Part shown: positions 50,028 to 59,259 of the stretch, piece after piece
Layout of the letters: each line of letters begins with the position of its first letter
How positions within the stretch are numbered: the stretch's first letter is position 1
Assembly (NCBI RefSeq): GCF_015209595.1
Contig: NZ_JADEYS010000019.1
Location: 37,614 to 101,613, forward strand
Origin: Pontibacterium sinense
Lineage (GTDB): Bacteria; Pseudomonadota; Gammaproteobacteria; Pseudomonadales; Balneatricaceae
DNA length: 64,000 nt
Direction of reading: 5' to 3'
Made by a program: the position numbers and the translations under genes
The notes under the pieces: generated by a model
Databases searched by the model: none
The model's input: only the letters and a program-made list of their open reading frames with translations
Told to the model about the DNA's origin: nothing

Positions 50028-51493
50028 TAAAGGGACTCCAAAAAGCGGATCAGGTTATGACGGTCTTGTTTTGGCATCCGGATCACCGCGTTCCGTGCGG
50101 CGGTTGCTTCTCCGCCGTGCCATAAAATCGCTTCGAGTAAATTGCGGGCGCGCCCATCATGCAGGAAAAAAGTATGCCCGTTCACCGTATGCGTCAGGCC
50201 AATACCCCAGAGCGGTGCGGTACGCCACTCTTGTCCGGTGGCAGCATATTCCGGACGCTGATCGGCGAGACCTTTCCCCATATCGTGCAGTAATAGGTCG
50301 CTGTAAGGCCAGATCTGCTGAGGTTTGTCGTTCTCGGGTTCAGCCGGATCATGGTGAATGGTAAAGCTGGCGCGGTGGCATTGCTGACAGCCGCTACCAT
50401 AAAAAACTTTCTTTCCGGCTAGTACCTCTGGGGCATCCGTATTTCGACGGGCGGGCACCGCGAGGTTGCGGGTATAGAGCAGCATCAGGTCGGTCATCTG
50501 ACGGGACGCTTCCAGATTATCGTGACGCTCCGTATTGCCATGGGGCATCTTCAGACAGTCTGACTGTTGCTGGGTGCAGTCGCCGTAAGGGCTTTGAAAG
50601 TCCGGGTTGGAGATACCAATATCGCCGTTCAGCGCGCTGTTGTTCTGCTGATTGAGGGTGGCATGTCCGGCTTTCCAGCCAAATCGACCCACATCAACCT
50701 GCTGACGGTCCGCATTCCAGACCTCATTAGTACGTCCGGAGATACCGTCATTGTTCTGATCATCCGGGTCGGCCTGTGCCTGAAGATCTTCGCGACTGAT
50801 CGCTTCCAGCAGGCCTAAGCCAATCATCGGTGGGGCTACACGGGCGGAGAGCTGTGTCTGTGGATGTAGCGGTCCGTATCCCAGATCACTGACGCTGTAG
50901 GTCGGTTGTCTTAAGCGTGCGCTTTCACCGTCGGAGAGCGTGATGACCTGCTCTTGATAGTGGATCTGCATCCGACCTTCAGAAGCGATGCCGGGTACGG
51001 CAAAGTCCTGTAACTGACCACCGTATGTGGGTTCAGGGATAACGCCCAGCCTGCGCTCATCAATTAGCTTTTGCTGGGTTGTATTTTGCGGCGGAATACT
51101 CAGGCGCAAAAACATAGAAACAGCGTTGTCATCCGGCCAGTTAGCCGTGGGTGGATGGCCGCGCCCGTTGTTCAGGTGGCAGCGTTGGCAGGCACGGGCA
51201 TTATACACCGGTCCTAAACCATCGCTGGCGGTGGTGGCGGTGGGTGCTGATACCCAGAGTTTTTTAAAAATGCCCTGCCCCACCCGAAAATCCAGCTGTT
51301 GTTCAAACGGCAGGTTTGAGGATGGATGGAGAAAAGCACGTTTATCGATACGCTTGAGATAGGTTCCCCGGCCACCGGCGTAACGCTCGCCTGCTTCACT
51401 GTGGGTGAAGTCTGGCTCGGCTGGCTGGGCGGATACTGCCATTGGGCTGCACATCAGCAACCCGAGTGTCAGTACCGAAAGACGATAGGACAT
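50027..51493 (-). CDS. di-haem oxidoreductase (DUF1111 family)
   Basis: 488 aa, with a signal peptide MSYRLSVLTLGLLMCSPMAV to SAQ. Two haem c motifs are visible: CQRCH near residue 109 and CQQCH near 370. This is the family of 'di-haem oxidoreductase, putative peroxidase' proteins found beside imelysins in iron-regulated operons. It would be periplasmic. It is the second gene of the operon, after a terminator-like hairpin that may lower its expression. Confidence 0.88.
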   Translation of the reverse strand: MSYRLSVLTLGLLMCSPMAVSAQPAEPDFTHSEAGERYAGGRGTYLKRIDKRAFLHPSSNLPFEQQLDFRVGQGIFKKLWVSAPTATTASDGLGPVYNARACQRCHLNNGRGHPPTANWPDDNAVSMFLRLSIPPQNTTQQKLIDERRLGVIPEPTYGGQLQDFAVPGIASEGRMQIHYQEQVITLSDGESARLRQPTYSVSDLGYGPLHPQTQLSARVAPPMIGLGLLEAISREDLQAQADPDDQNNDGISGRTNEVWNADRQQVDVGRFGWKAGHATLNQQNNSALNGDIGISNPDFQSPYGDCTQQQSDCLKMPHGNTERHDNLEASRQMTDLMLLYTRNLAVPARRNTDAPEVLAGKKVFYGSGCQQCHRASFTIHHDPAEPENDKPQQIWPYSDLLLHDMGKGLADQRPEYAATGQEWRTAPLWGIGLTHTVNGHTFFLHDGRARNLLEAILWHGGEATAARNAVIRMPKQDRHNLIRFLESL

Positions 51494-51537
51494 GGGCTCT
51501 CGGTTGATATAAGCAATCGTTTGCGCAGTGAATAAAA

Positions 51538-51560
51538 AAGGGTAGCTTTTGGCTACCCTT
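51538..51560 (-). terminator. terminator/attenuator after the first imelysin gene
   Basis: GGGTAGC and GCTACCC arms around TTTTG; for leftward transcripts it is followed by a T-run. It lies between the first and second operon genes. Confidence 0.75.
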
Positions 51561-51577
51561 CTAGGACTTCAGGCAGA

Positions 51578-52873
51578 TTATTCAGCCATTACAGAGGCTG
51601 GGTTATCTAGACTGTCAGACCCTTCCAGTTCGATGTTGTCCAGTTTCAGAGCAACAATCGCCTGTTCGATGGATTTCGTTTCGTCAGTCAGTGCGTCCAC
51701 CGCGTTCTGAACGATCTGGTTGCCTTCTGGGTTGTTCTCGCCGATCAATACGTCAAACGGGTTACCCGCTTCAGCGGTATCGGCCATCACCTGCATGGCA
51801 GCTTCGGTTTTCTCCAGCTTGCCCCGCAGCTCTGCATCAACGGCTGGAGCCGCTGCCTGCACCAGTGCAGACAGGCTTGGGCCTTTGATCATGCTACCGT
51901 CGACCCGGGTATATTCACCCAGGTATACGTTCTTAATGCCTTTGGCATCGTAGAAGTGGGACCAGTGGGTGTTATCAGAGAAGCAATCATGTTCTTCTTC
52001 CGGATCATGCAGCATCAAGCCCAGTTTGGTACGTTCACCGGCCAATTCACCGTATGCCAGGCTGCCCATACCAGTCAGCATGGTGGACAGACCACCCTGA
52101 GGGCCTTTCGCCATCAAATCGGTACGTGCTGCGCCGTTGGTTTTCCAGTTGTCGACCATCTCCTGTAAATCATCAATCAGCAACTCAGTTGCTGCGGACA
52201 GATAGTCGCGACGACGGTCACAGTTGCCACCGGTGCAGTTGTTCAGATCAAAATCGGTGACCGGACGGTTGCCCGCACCCGGGTTCGTGCCGTTCAGATC
52301 CTGACCCCACAGCAAAAATTCAATCGCGTGGTAACCGGTCGCTACGTTAGCTTCAACGTCATCGATTTCATGCAGGGTTTCAGCCAGCAGTTTTTTGTTG
52401 ATGGCCGTTGCATCAACGGTCACGCCACCCAGCTTCAGAGTTTTGTTGGCGACGATGTTCGCGGTGTAGTACGGGTTCTCATCCGATTCAGTCCCGTAAC
52501 CGTTATCCACGTAATCGATCAGGCCTTCATCCAGCGGCCAGGCGTTTACACGGCCTTCCCAGTCATCAACAACCGCATTGCCAAAACGGTACGCTTCGGA
52601 CTGCTGATAAGGCGCGCGGGCTGCTTTCCATGCTGTTTTTGCGGCATTCAGGTTGGCATCCGTTGGGTTTGCCAGCAGGCGATCAATAGTCGACTGCAGC
52701 GTTTGTGCCGTTGTCAGAGAGTCCTCATAAGTGGCCAGCGCAATATCCGCGTAGTTGCCCAGTACTGCATCGGCTGTTGGTGCAGCAGCCTGTTCCTTTT
52801 GCATCTGGTCGGCACAGCCGGTAAGCATTGTGGTGCCAATTGCCAGACTGAGTAATGTCGCACGAAATTTCAT
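51578..52873 (-). CDS. imelysin family lipoprotein (IrpA-like)
   Basis: 431 aa, starting MKFRATLLSLAIGTTMLTGC, a lipoprotein signal with Cys20 in LTGC. The imelysin (M75) domain holds the GxHxxE motif as GYHAIEFLLWGQD near residue 165. The family is iron-regulated and outer-membrane or periplasmic. The ATG at 52873 is chosen since it begins the lipoprotein signal. A Fur-like box lies 46 bp upstream. It is first in the imelysin / di-haem / imelysin / DUF1513 operon. Confidence 0.9.
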   Translation of the reverse strand: MKFRATLLSLAIGTTMLTGCADQMQKEQAAAPTADAVLGNYADIALATYEDSLTTAQTLQSTIDRLLANPTDANLNAAKTAWKAARAPYQQSEAYRFGNAVVDDWEGRVNAWPLDEGLIDYVDNGYGTESDENPYYTANIVANKTLKLGGVTVDATAINKKLLAETLHEIDDVEANVATGYHAIEFLLWGQDLNGTNPGAGNRPVTDFDLNNCTGGNCDRRRDYLSAATELLIDDLQEMVDNWKTNGAARTDLMAKGPQGGLSTMLTGMGSLAYGELAGERTKLGLMLHDPEEEHDCFSDNTHWSHFYDAKGIKNVYLGEYTRVDGSMIKGPSLSALVQAAAPAVDAELRGKLEKTEAAMQVMADTAEAGNPFDVLIGENNPEGNQIVQNAVDALTDETKSIEQAIVALKLDNIELEGSDSLDNPASVMAE

Positions 52874-52918
52874 TGGATCTCTCATCTCTGATAGGGGGTT
52901 AATAAGACGTATAGTAAT

Positions 52919-52937
52919 GCAAATGATAATGCTTCTC
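52919..52937. promoter_or_regulatory. Fur box candidate before the imelysin operon
   Basis: GCAAATGATAATGCTTCTC matches 13 of 19 bases of the Fur consensus. Its core, read leftward as GAGAAGCATTATC, is identical to part of the box at 56320-56338. Confidence 0.7.
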
Positions 52938-53031
52938 CATACGAATATTAAAGTCTAGTGGTTTAAAACGTGGTTTCATGATGCGGATCAGGTATTCAGG
53001 TGTTGAGATGACGCGGAGAGTGAAGGTTGAG

Positions 53032-53059
53032 GACGCGGATAAAGGTGATCATCCGCGTC
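53032..53059. repeat. hairpin downstream of the carbonic anhydrase gene
   Basis: A perfect 9-bp inverted repeat, GACGCGGAT and ATCCGCGTC, around ten bases. It lacks a T-run, so it is a possible transcript-end structure only. Confidence 0.45.
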
Positions 53060-53070
53060 AAAGAGAGAGG

Positions 53071-53625
53071 CTAGTCAGGCGCTGTCTGAGCGTAGTCTTC
53101 CTGCAGGTGCTGGTCTTTGAGTTTCACATAGTTACCCGCGGTATAGGTGAAGAATGAGCGCTCTTTATCGGTCAGTGCCCGTTGTTGCTTCACGGGACGC
53201 CCCACGTAGAGATAGCCACTTTCCAGTGTTTTACCCGGGGGTACCAAACTGCCTGCACCGATGATGACTTCATCTTCCACGACGGCACCGTCCATCACCA
53301 TGGCGCCCATTCCGACCAGAACCCGGCTTCCGATAGTGCAGCCGTGCAGCATCGCCTGGTGGCCGATTGTCACATCATCGCCAATAATCAGAGGATAGCC
53401 ATCAGGGTTGAACGGACCGGCATGGGTGATATGTAACACAGAACCGTCTTGTACACTGGTGCGCTGACCGATACGGATACGGTGCATGTCACCGCGAATC
53501 ACCGTCAGCGGCCAGACAGAACAATCTTCGCCCAGTTCGACGTCACCCAGTACAACAGCGCTGGGATCTACAAAGGTGCGCTCACCCAGTTTTGGGGTCA
53601 TGCCCTGATAAGTACGGATATGCAT
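53071..53625 (-). CDS. gamma-class carbonic anhydrase family protein
   Basis: 184 aa, left-handed beta-helix of hexapeptide repeats (VVLGDVELGEDCSVWPLTVIRGD). The metal-binding His positions are in HITHAG and IGHQAMLHGC, as in YrdA/CaiE-like proteins. It may be a carbonic anhydrase or a related metal protein. It diverges from prlC with a 101-bp gap. Confidence 0.9.
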   Translation of the reverse strand: MHIRTYQGMTPKLGERTFVDPSAVVLGDVELGEDCSVWPLTVIRGDMHRIRIGQRTSVQDGSVLHITHAGPFNPDGYPLIIGDDVTIGHQAMLHGCTIGSRVLVGMGAMVMDGAVVEDEVIIGAGSLVPPGKTLESGYLYVGRPVKQQRALTDKERSFFTYTAGNYVKLKDQHLQEDYAQTAPD

Positions 53626-53726
53626 AGTGAGGGTCCTGTTGAAAACTCAGTGTTGAACCCCATTGTATACTTATTCGAAGCCGCTTCAGAGCGCCTCAGT
53701 AGCCCAGTTCATGGAGACTTAAGTCG

Positions 53727-55772
53727 ATGACGAACCCCCTGTTAAACGCTCATATTTTGCCCCCGTTTGCGCAGATCAAGCCGGAACACGTTGAACCGGC
53801 GGTTGATAAGCTGCTGGCAGACAACCGTCAAGTGGTTGATATGCTGGTGCAGAAGGTGACCAATCCAACCTGGGATACACTGATTGCTCCGCTGGAGCAG
53901 ATCAACGATGTGCTGGCAAAAGCCTGGTCGCCGGTTTCCCACATGAACTCAGTCGTCAACAGCGATGAGCTGCGAGAAGCTTACAATGCCTGTCTGCCAA
54001 AACTGTCACAGTTCTGGACCGAGCTGGGCCAGAATCAGGGGCTGTACCAGTTGCATCAGCAATACGCGGATAGCGATGAGTTCCAGACTCTGAACACCGA
54101 GCAGAAAACGGCGATCGAGCATACGTTGCGCGACTTTAAGCTGTCGGGTATTGCCTTGGCTGCGGATCAGCAGCAGCGCTACGGTGAGCTGCAGCAGCGA
54201 TTGTCTGAGCTGACCACGAAGTTTTCCGAGAACGTCCTGGATGCCACCAATGCGTGGAGCAAACTCATTAAGGACGAGTCTGAACTGGCAGGCTTGCCAG
54301 AGATGGCGATTGCGGCGGCGAAACAAGTTGCTGAAGCGAAAGGTGAAGACGGCTGGATGCTGACGCTGGACTTCCCGTCCTATATTCCGGTGATGACCTA
54401 CGCGAATAGTCGTGCGCTGCGCGAAGAGGTCTACACCGCGTTTTCCACACGTGCTTCAGATCAGGGGCCTAACGCTGGCGAGTGGGATAACTCGGAGATC
54501 ATGCGGGAGATTCTGCAACTGCGTCAGGAAAAAGCCAAACTGCTGGGCTTTGATAACTATGCTGAGTACTCACTGGCGACCAAGATGGCCGAAGACCCGG
54601 ATCAGGTGATTGGATTCCTGCGTGATCTGGCGGCGAAAAGCCATCCTGAAGCAGAGCGTGAATATCAGGAACTTTGTGATTTTGCCCGCGATGAATACGG
54701 TATGGAACAGCTGCAAGCCTGGGATGTGACCTATTACGGCGAGAAACTGAAACACGCCCGTTATGAGATCTCTCAGGAGATGTTGCGCCCCTACTTCCCT
54801 ATGCCCAAAGTGTTGGATGGGTTATTTGAAGTTGCTCAGCGTCTGTTTGGTATCGAGATCTGCGAGATTAAGGACTTCGATAGCTGGCATAAAGATGCCC
54901 GTCACTTTGAAGTACGTCGCGACGAAACATTGATTGCCCGTTTCTATCTGGACCCGTTTGCACGTGAGAAAAAACGTGGTGGAGCCTGGATGGACGACTG
55001 CCGCGTCCGCCGTCGTCTGGATGATGGCAGCTTGCAGCTGCCGGTGGCGTATCTGGTCTGCAACTTTAATCCGCCGGTGGGCGATGATCCGGCCCTGCTG
55101 ACCCACAACGAAGTCACGACGTTGTTCCACGAATTTGGGCACGGCATTCATCATATGCTGACGCGCATCGAAACGGCGGATGTCAGCGGTATCAATGGGG
55201 TGGCATGGGATGCTGTCGAGCTGCCAAGTCAGTTCCTCGAAAACTGGTGCTGGGAGCCGGAAGCGCTGGCGCTGATCTCCGGGCATTACCAGACCGGCGA
55301 GACGTTGCCACGTGAACTACTCGACAAAATGCTGGCAGCGAAAAACTTCCAGTCCGGTATGATGATGGTGCGTCAGCTGGAATTCTCGATCTTTGATTTC
55401 CAGCTGCACCGTGAGTTCGAAGCGGGTAAAACCGATATTCAGGCCGTTCTGAACCGGATTCGTGATGAAGTTGCCGTGGTCACTCCACCTGCCTTCAACC
55501 GTTTCCAACACAGCTTCAGCCATATTTTTGCCGGTGGTTACGCTGCGGGGTATTACAGCTACAAATGGGCCGAAGTGCTGTCTGCCGATGCCTTCTCTCG
55601 CTTTGAAGAGGACGGTATCTTTAACCAGCAGACCGGTGCTGATTTCCTGCATGCCGTACTGGAACAGGGTGGATCGCGTGAAGCGATGGATCTGTTCGTT
55701 GAGTTCCGTGGCCGTAAGCCTGAGGTGGATGCGCTGTTACGACACAGCGGTATCACCGTAACTGAGTCTTGA
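53727..55772 (+). CDS. prlC: oligopeptidase A
   Basis: Zinc metallopeptidase of family M3, 681 aa, cytoplasmic, degrading signal peptides and oligopeptides. The active site HEFGHGIHHML is near residue 470, with the downstream Glu region GVAWDAVELPSQFLENW. Length and N-terminus (MTNPLLNAHILPPFAQIKPE) match the family. GGAG precedes the ATG. The YheV-like gene follows after two bases, as in other gammaproteobacteria. Confidence 0.97.
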   Translation: MTNPLLNAHILPPFAQIKPEHVEPAVDKLLADNRQVVDMLVQKVTNPTWDTLIAPLEQINDVLAKAWSPVSHMNSVVNSDELREAYNACLPKLSQFWTELGQNQGLYQLHQQYADSDEFQTLNTEQKTAIEHTLRDFKLSGIALAADQQQRYGELQQRLSELTTKFSENVLDATNAWSKLIKDESELAGLPEMAIAAAKQVAEAKGEDGWMLTLDFPSYIPVMTYANSRALREEVYTAFSTRASDQGPNAGEWDNSEIMREILQLRQEKAKLLGFDNYAEYSLATKMAEDPDQVIGFLRDLAAKSHPEAEREYQELCDFARDEYGMEQLQAWDVTYYGEKLKHARYEISQEMLRPYFPMPKVLDGLFEVAQRLFGIEICEIKDFDSWHKDARHFEVRRDETLIARFYLDPFAREKKRGGAWMDDCRVRRRLDDGSLQLPVAYLVCNFNPPVGDDPALLTHNEVTTLFHEFGHGIHHMLTRIETADVSGINGVAWDAVELPSQFLENWCWEPEALALISGHYQTGETLPRELLDKMLAAKNFQSGMMMVRQLEFSIFDFQLHREFEAGKTDIQAVLNRIRDEVAVVTPPAFNRFQHSFSHIFAGGYAAGYYSYKWAEVLSADAFSRFEEDGIFNQQTGADFLHAVLEQGGSREAMDLFVEFRGRKPEVDALLRHSGITVTES

Positions 55773-55774
55773 TT

Positions 55775-56038
55775 ATGAGTGTTGTAAAACGATTTGTTGC
55801 CGGGGCAACCTGCCCTCGCTGTGGGGAGATGGACACCCTGCGCATGTACCGGGATGAAGAGAAAGAGTACCGTGAATGTGTCGAGTGTGATTTCGAGGAT
55901 GCGATGCGTCTGGACGGAGAGCCTGATGCAGCGGAAGAGTTGGAAACACGGGTAAACCGTGTGCCGGAACCTATTCCGGCGGATGCTCAGCCGCTTAATT
56001 TTGTCGCCAATCCGGGCTCCAAACGTCGCGATCACTGA
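55775..56038 (+). CDS. yheV: YheV-like zinc-ribbon protein
   Basis: 87 aa with two CxxC-type pairs, CPRCGE near residue 13 and CVECDF near 36, forming a probable zinc ribbon, followed by a Pro-rich, disordered tail. The start is the ATG at 55775; an upstream TTG inside prlC is unnecessary. It is co-transcribed with prlC. The function is unknown. Confidence 0.88.
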   Translation: MSVVKRFVAGATCPRCGEMDTLRMYRDEEKEYRECVECDFEDAMRLDGEPDAAEELETRVNRVPEPIPADAQPLNFVANPGSKRRDH

Positions 56039-56053
56039 TCCTTTCCTGGCTGT

Positions 56054-56090
56054 TACCAGAGGTGGCTCCGCTGTTACCTCTGGTATCTTT
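56054..56090 (+). terminator. terminator-like hairpin after yheV
   Basis: A perfect 10-bp stem, TACCAGAGGT and ACCTCTGGTA, with a 12-base loop, followed by TCTTT. Confidence 0.6.
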
Positions 56091-56214
56091 CAATTGTCTA
56101 TCATAACGTGACTCCGCCTTAACCAGCGGCCTGAAGGCCGAGTCTGGTCTATGCTTACAATCACGTCCGGCCACAAGGTCCGGGTGTCTGGGGCGTTGTA
56201 TGTTCTTTCGTGGT

Positions 56215-56304
56215 TTAGAGCACAAATAACAGGCAAAGCATGATACCGCCTGTCAGCGCGATCACCGGAAATCCCAGATCGGGCTTACTCATTCGAATAT
56301 TCAT
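56215..56304 (-). CDS. 29-residue predicted membrane microprotein
   Basis: An unlisted small gene: ATG at 56304, stop at 56215-56217. The peptide opens MNIRMSKPDLGF and continues into one hydrophobic segment (PVIALTGGIMLCLLFVL) that could span the membrane. AGGAG lies eight bases before the ATG. Fur-like boxes at 56320-56338 and 56363-56381 cover its upstream region, so iron-responsive expression is inferred. No family was recognised. It diverges from the P-type ATPase. The segment 56091-56214 behind it shows only short hairpins (for example CGGCCTGAAGGCCG). Confidence 0.6.
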   Translation of the reverse strand: MNIRMSKPDLGFPVIALTGGIMLCLLFVL

Positions 56305-56319
56305 CGCAACATCTCCTTT

Positions 56320-56338
56320 GTTAATGAGAAGCATTATC
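56320..56338. promoter_or_regulatory. Fur box candidate, proximal
   Basis: GTTAATGAGAAGCATTATC matches 16 of 19 positions of the Fur consensus GATAATGATAATCATTATC. It lies 15 bp before the microprotein start and shares GAGAAGCATTATC with the box at 52919. Confidence 0.75.
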
Positions 56339-56362
56339 GTGGATTTTGTGCGCTATATCAAT

Positions 56363-56381
56363 ACGAATAATTCTCATTTGT
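56363..56381. promoter_or_regulatory. Fur box candidate, distal
   Basis: Read leftward ACAAATGAGAATTATTCGT, about 11 of 19 to consensus with an AATGAGAAT core. It is a second, weaker box 24 bp from the first. Confidence 0.5.
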
Positions 56382-56526
56382 GGATTTGTTTCAGACAGCC
56401 CGATACCATGCTATCCGGGTGACCAAAATGCACAGCAAATACCTGCGCCGGATCAGGGATCTAGCGATCAGGACGAGGTAGTCTGGAAAGGCTGGCATCA
56501 CCGCTGATCAATGTTGGAGGTGTATC

Positions 56527-59256
56527 ATGGACACACAGAAATCCGATCAGAAGTCTTCTCTTTGGCACACGCACAACCCTCAAGATACCTTCACCGAGTT
56601 GGATACCTCGAATGATGGCTTGACCCATCAGGATGCGATTAAGCGTCAGCAACAATATGGGCCTAACCGAATACCCGAACCGCCCCGTCGTAGTGCGTGG
56701 ATGCGTCTGCTTTCTCAATTTCACAATGTACTGATCTATGTCTTGCTGGTGGCGGGAGTTGTGACCGCATTGCTGGATCATATGGTGGATGCCTGGGTGA
56801 TTGCGGCAGTGGTGGTAATCAATGCGCTGGTGGGTTTTGTTCAGGAAGGGAAAGCGGAAAAAGCGATCGACGCTGTGCGTAAAATGCTGTCGCGCCAAGC
56901 GACAGTCACCCGCGACGGGCATCGTACACAGATGGATGCGGAGGTGCTGGTCCCCGGTGATGTGGTGTTTGTGCAATCGGGTGATCGGGTGCCCGCTGAT
57001 CTGCACCTGTTCTGGGTGAAAGACCTGCGTATTGAAGAGGCGGTGCTGACGGGTGAATCAGTGCCGGTGGATAAGAATACCACTCCGGTGGATAAGGATG
57101 CCGCGCTGGGTGATCGCTGTAATATCGCGTTTTCCGGTACGTTGGTGACCTACGGGCAAGGGCTGGGGGTGGTGATTGAAACGGGGGCCAAGACAGAAAT
57201 TGGTCGCATCAGTGCGATGCTGGCACAAGTGACACAGCTGACCACCCCGTTAACCCGTCAGCTGGATATTTTCGCCCGCTGGTTAACGGGGATCATACTG
57301 GCCATCGCTGCATTAACCGTGGTATTCGGGGTTTATGTTCACGGTTTTACGCTGGATGAGATGTTTATGGCGGCCGTTGGGTTGGCGGTGGCTGCTATTC
57401 CGGAAGGTTTACCTGCTGTCATCACCATTGCGCTGGCGATCGGCGTGCAGCGTATGGCAAACCGGCACGCGATTATTCGGCGCTTACCGGCGGTGGAGAC
57501 CTTAGGTTCGGTATCCGTGATCTGCTCGGATAAAACGGGCACTCTGACCCGCAACGAGATGACGGTCACTACTGTGGTGACGGCCGATCGGACAGTCGAC
57601 GTCACCGGGGTTGGCTATAACCCGCATGGTTCATTCATGCTGGGTGAAGAAGACATCGATCCCAACGACTACCCTGCCCTGCGTAAACTCTGTTTGGCAG
57701 GATTGTTGTGCAATGATGCTTCGTTGCATGAAACGGACGATGAGTGGCATATCGTGGGTGATCCTACCGAAGGTGCATTAACCGTACTGGGGGTGAAGGC
57801 AGGTTTCGATGCGGTGAAAACCCATCTGGAGCGGCCGCGTGATGATTTGATTCCGTTCGAATCTCAGCACCGTTTTATGGCCACACTGCATCATGACCAC
57901 GATGGCAACGGCATGATTTATGTTAAAGGTGCGATCGAAGCGATCCTGCCGCGCTGCGATCACCAATGGACCGGTGATCAGGATAAAGGGCTGGACAGGG
58001 ACTTTTGGAAGGCCCAGCAACGCCGTATTGCCCGCCGCGGCCAGCGTACCTTGGCGATCGCCTGCATACCGACCGAAAATGGGCGCCGTTCACTGCGTTT
58101 TGATGAGATTGAATCCGGTTTGATTTTACTGGGTGTGGTGGGGATTATCGATCCGCCACGGCAGGAGGCAATTGAAGCGGTGAAGCAATGCCATCAGGCG
58201 GGTATCAGCGTCAAAATGATTACCGGTGACCATTCTGAAACAGCGGCTGCAATTGCCAATCAGATGGGGATTACTACGAGTCGGGATGCAATCACCGGTA
58301 GTGAGCTGGAGCGGATGAGCGATGAGGAGCTGCAGCAGGCGGTACTGACCTATGATGTGTTTGCCCGCGCCAGCCCTGAGCACAAGTTACGTATCGTGAC
58401 CGCACTTCAGGCACAGGAAAAAGTGGTGGCGATGACCGGTGATGGGGTCAATGATGCCCCGGCATTGAAGCGCGCGGATGTGGGCGTTGCAATGGGGATC
58501 AAAGGCACTGAGGCAGCGAAAGAAGCGGCTGAGATGGTGTTGGCCGATGATAACTTTGCTTCCATTGCACACGCCGTTGAAGAGGGACGTACGGTCTTCG
58601 ATAACATCAAGAAATCGATTCTGTTTATCCTGCCAACCAACGGCGGTGAAGCCTTAACGGTGATGGCGGCGATTGCCCTGGGTACGATGCTACCGGTGAC
58701 CGCTGCCCAGATCCTGTGGGTGAATATGATCACCGCGGTGACACTCGCATTGTCGCTCACCTTTGAGCCGACCGAGTCGGGTGTGATGCACCGTATGCCA
58801 CGTAATACCCGTGCGCCGATTTTGTCGCGCTTTATGACATGGCGAATTGTGTTTGTGTCGTTGCTAATGGTAGCGGGCACCTTCGGGCTCTTTCTCTGGG
58901 AAATGGATGCCGGGTCTAGCCTCGAATACTCCCGCACCGTGGCCGTGAATACGCTGGTGATGCTGGAGGTGGTGTATCTGGTTAATACCCGCTATCTCAA
59001 CGAATCGGTATTGAGCCGCGAAGGTTTGTTTGGCAACCGGTACGTGTTGATGGCGATTGCGCTGGTGCTGTTCTTCCAGCTGATTTTCACTTACACCCCG
59101 CTGATGCAGACCTTCTTCCGGGTGGAATCGATCGACATGGCGTCCTGGACACGGATCGTGCTGGTGGCCTTGGTTGTGTTCATCCTGGTTGAACTGGAGA
59201 AAAAAGTGATGCGCCCGTTCACCCGGGCACAGATTCCTCAGGTCGAGCAGTCATAA
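56527..59256 (+). CDS. P2-type cation-transporting ATPase
   Basis: 909-aa inner-membrane pump of the SERCA/PacL-like group. An N-terminal cation-ATPase domain is followed by the M1-M2 helices, the actuator TGES ([10 protein letters not shown]), M4 motif [10 protein letters not shown], the phosphorylation site [13 protein letters not shown], the nucleotide domain ([10 protein letters not shown]) and the hinge [16 protein letters not shown]. Six C-terminal helices close it. PEGLP resembles Ca2+ pumps, but Na+ or K+ pumps of this group also exist, so the ion is open. GGAGG precedes the ATG. Confidence 0.92.
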   Translation: MDTQKSDQKSSLWHTHNPQDTFTELDTSNDGLTHQDAIKRQQQYGPNRIPEPPRRSAWMRLLSQFHNVLIYVLLVAGVVTALLDHMVDAWVIAAVVVINALVGFVQEGKAEKAIDAVRKMLSRQATVTRDGHRTQMDAEVLVPGDVVFVQSGDRVPADLHLFWVKDLRIEEAVLTGESVPVDKNTTPVDKDAALGDRCNIAFSGTLVTYGQGLGVVIETGAKTEIGRISAMLAQVTQLTTPLTRQLDIFARWLTGIILAIAALTVVFGVYVHGFTLDEMFMAAVGLAVAAIPEGLPAVITIALAIGVQRMANRHAIIRRLPAVETLGSVSVICSDKTGTLTRNEMTVTTVVTADRTVDVTGVGYNPHGSFMLGEEDIDPNDYPALRKLCLAGLLCNDASLHETDDEWHIVGDPTEGALTVLGVKAGFDAVKTHLERPRDDLIPFESQHRFMATLHHDHDGNGMIYVKGAIEAILPRCDHQWTGDQDKGLDRDFWKAQQRRIARRGQRTLAIACIPTENGRRSLRFDEIESGLILLGVVGIIDPPRQEAIEAVKQCHQAGISVKMITGDHSETAAAIANQMGITTSRDAITGSELERMSDEELQQAVLTYDVFARASPEHKLRIVTALQAQEKVVAMTGDGVNDAPALKRADVGVAMGIKGTEAAKEAAEMVLADDNFASIAHAVEEGRTVFDNIKKSILFILPTNGGEALTVMAAIALGTMLPVTAAQILWVNMITAVTLALSLTFEPTESGVMHRMPRNTRAPILSRFMTWRIVFVSLLMVAGTFGLFLWEMDAGSSLEYSRTVAVNTLVMLEVVYLVNTRYLNESVLSREGLFGNRYVLMAIALVLFFQLIFTYTPLMQTFFRVESIDMASWTRIVLVALVVFILVELEKKVMRPFTRAQIPQVEQS

Positions 59257-59259
59257 CGC

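Noticed and set aside
55305..55323. CCACGTGAAC parS-like sequence in prlC
   Set aside because: About five mismatches to the 16-bp consensus and inside a coding region, unlike the two perfect sites.
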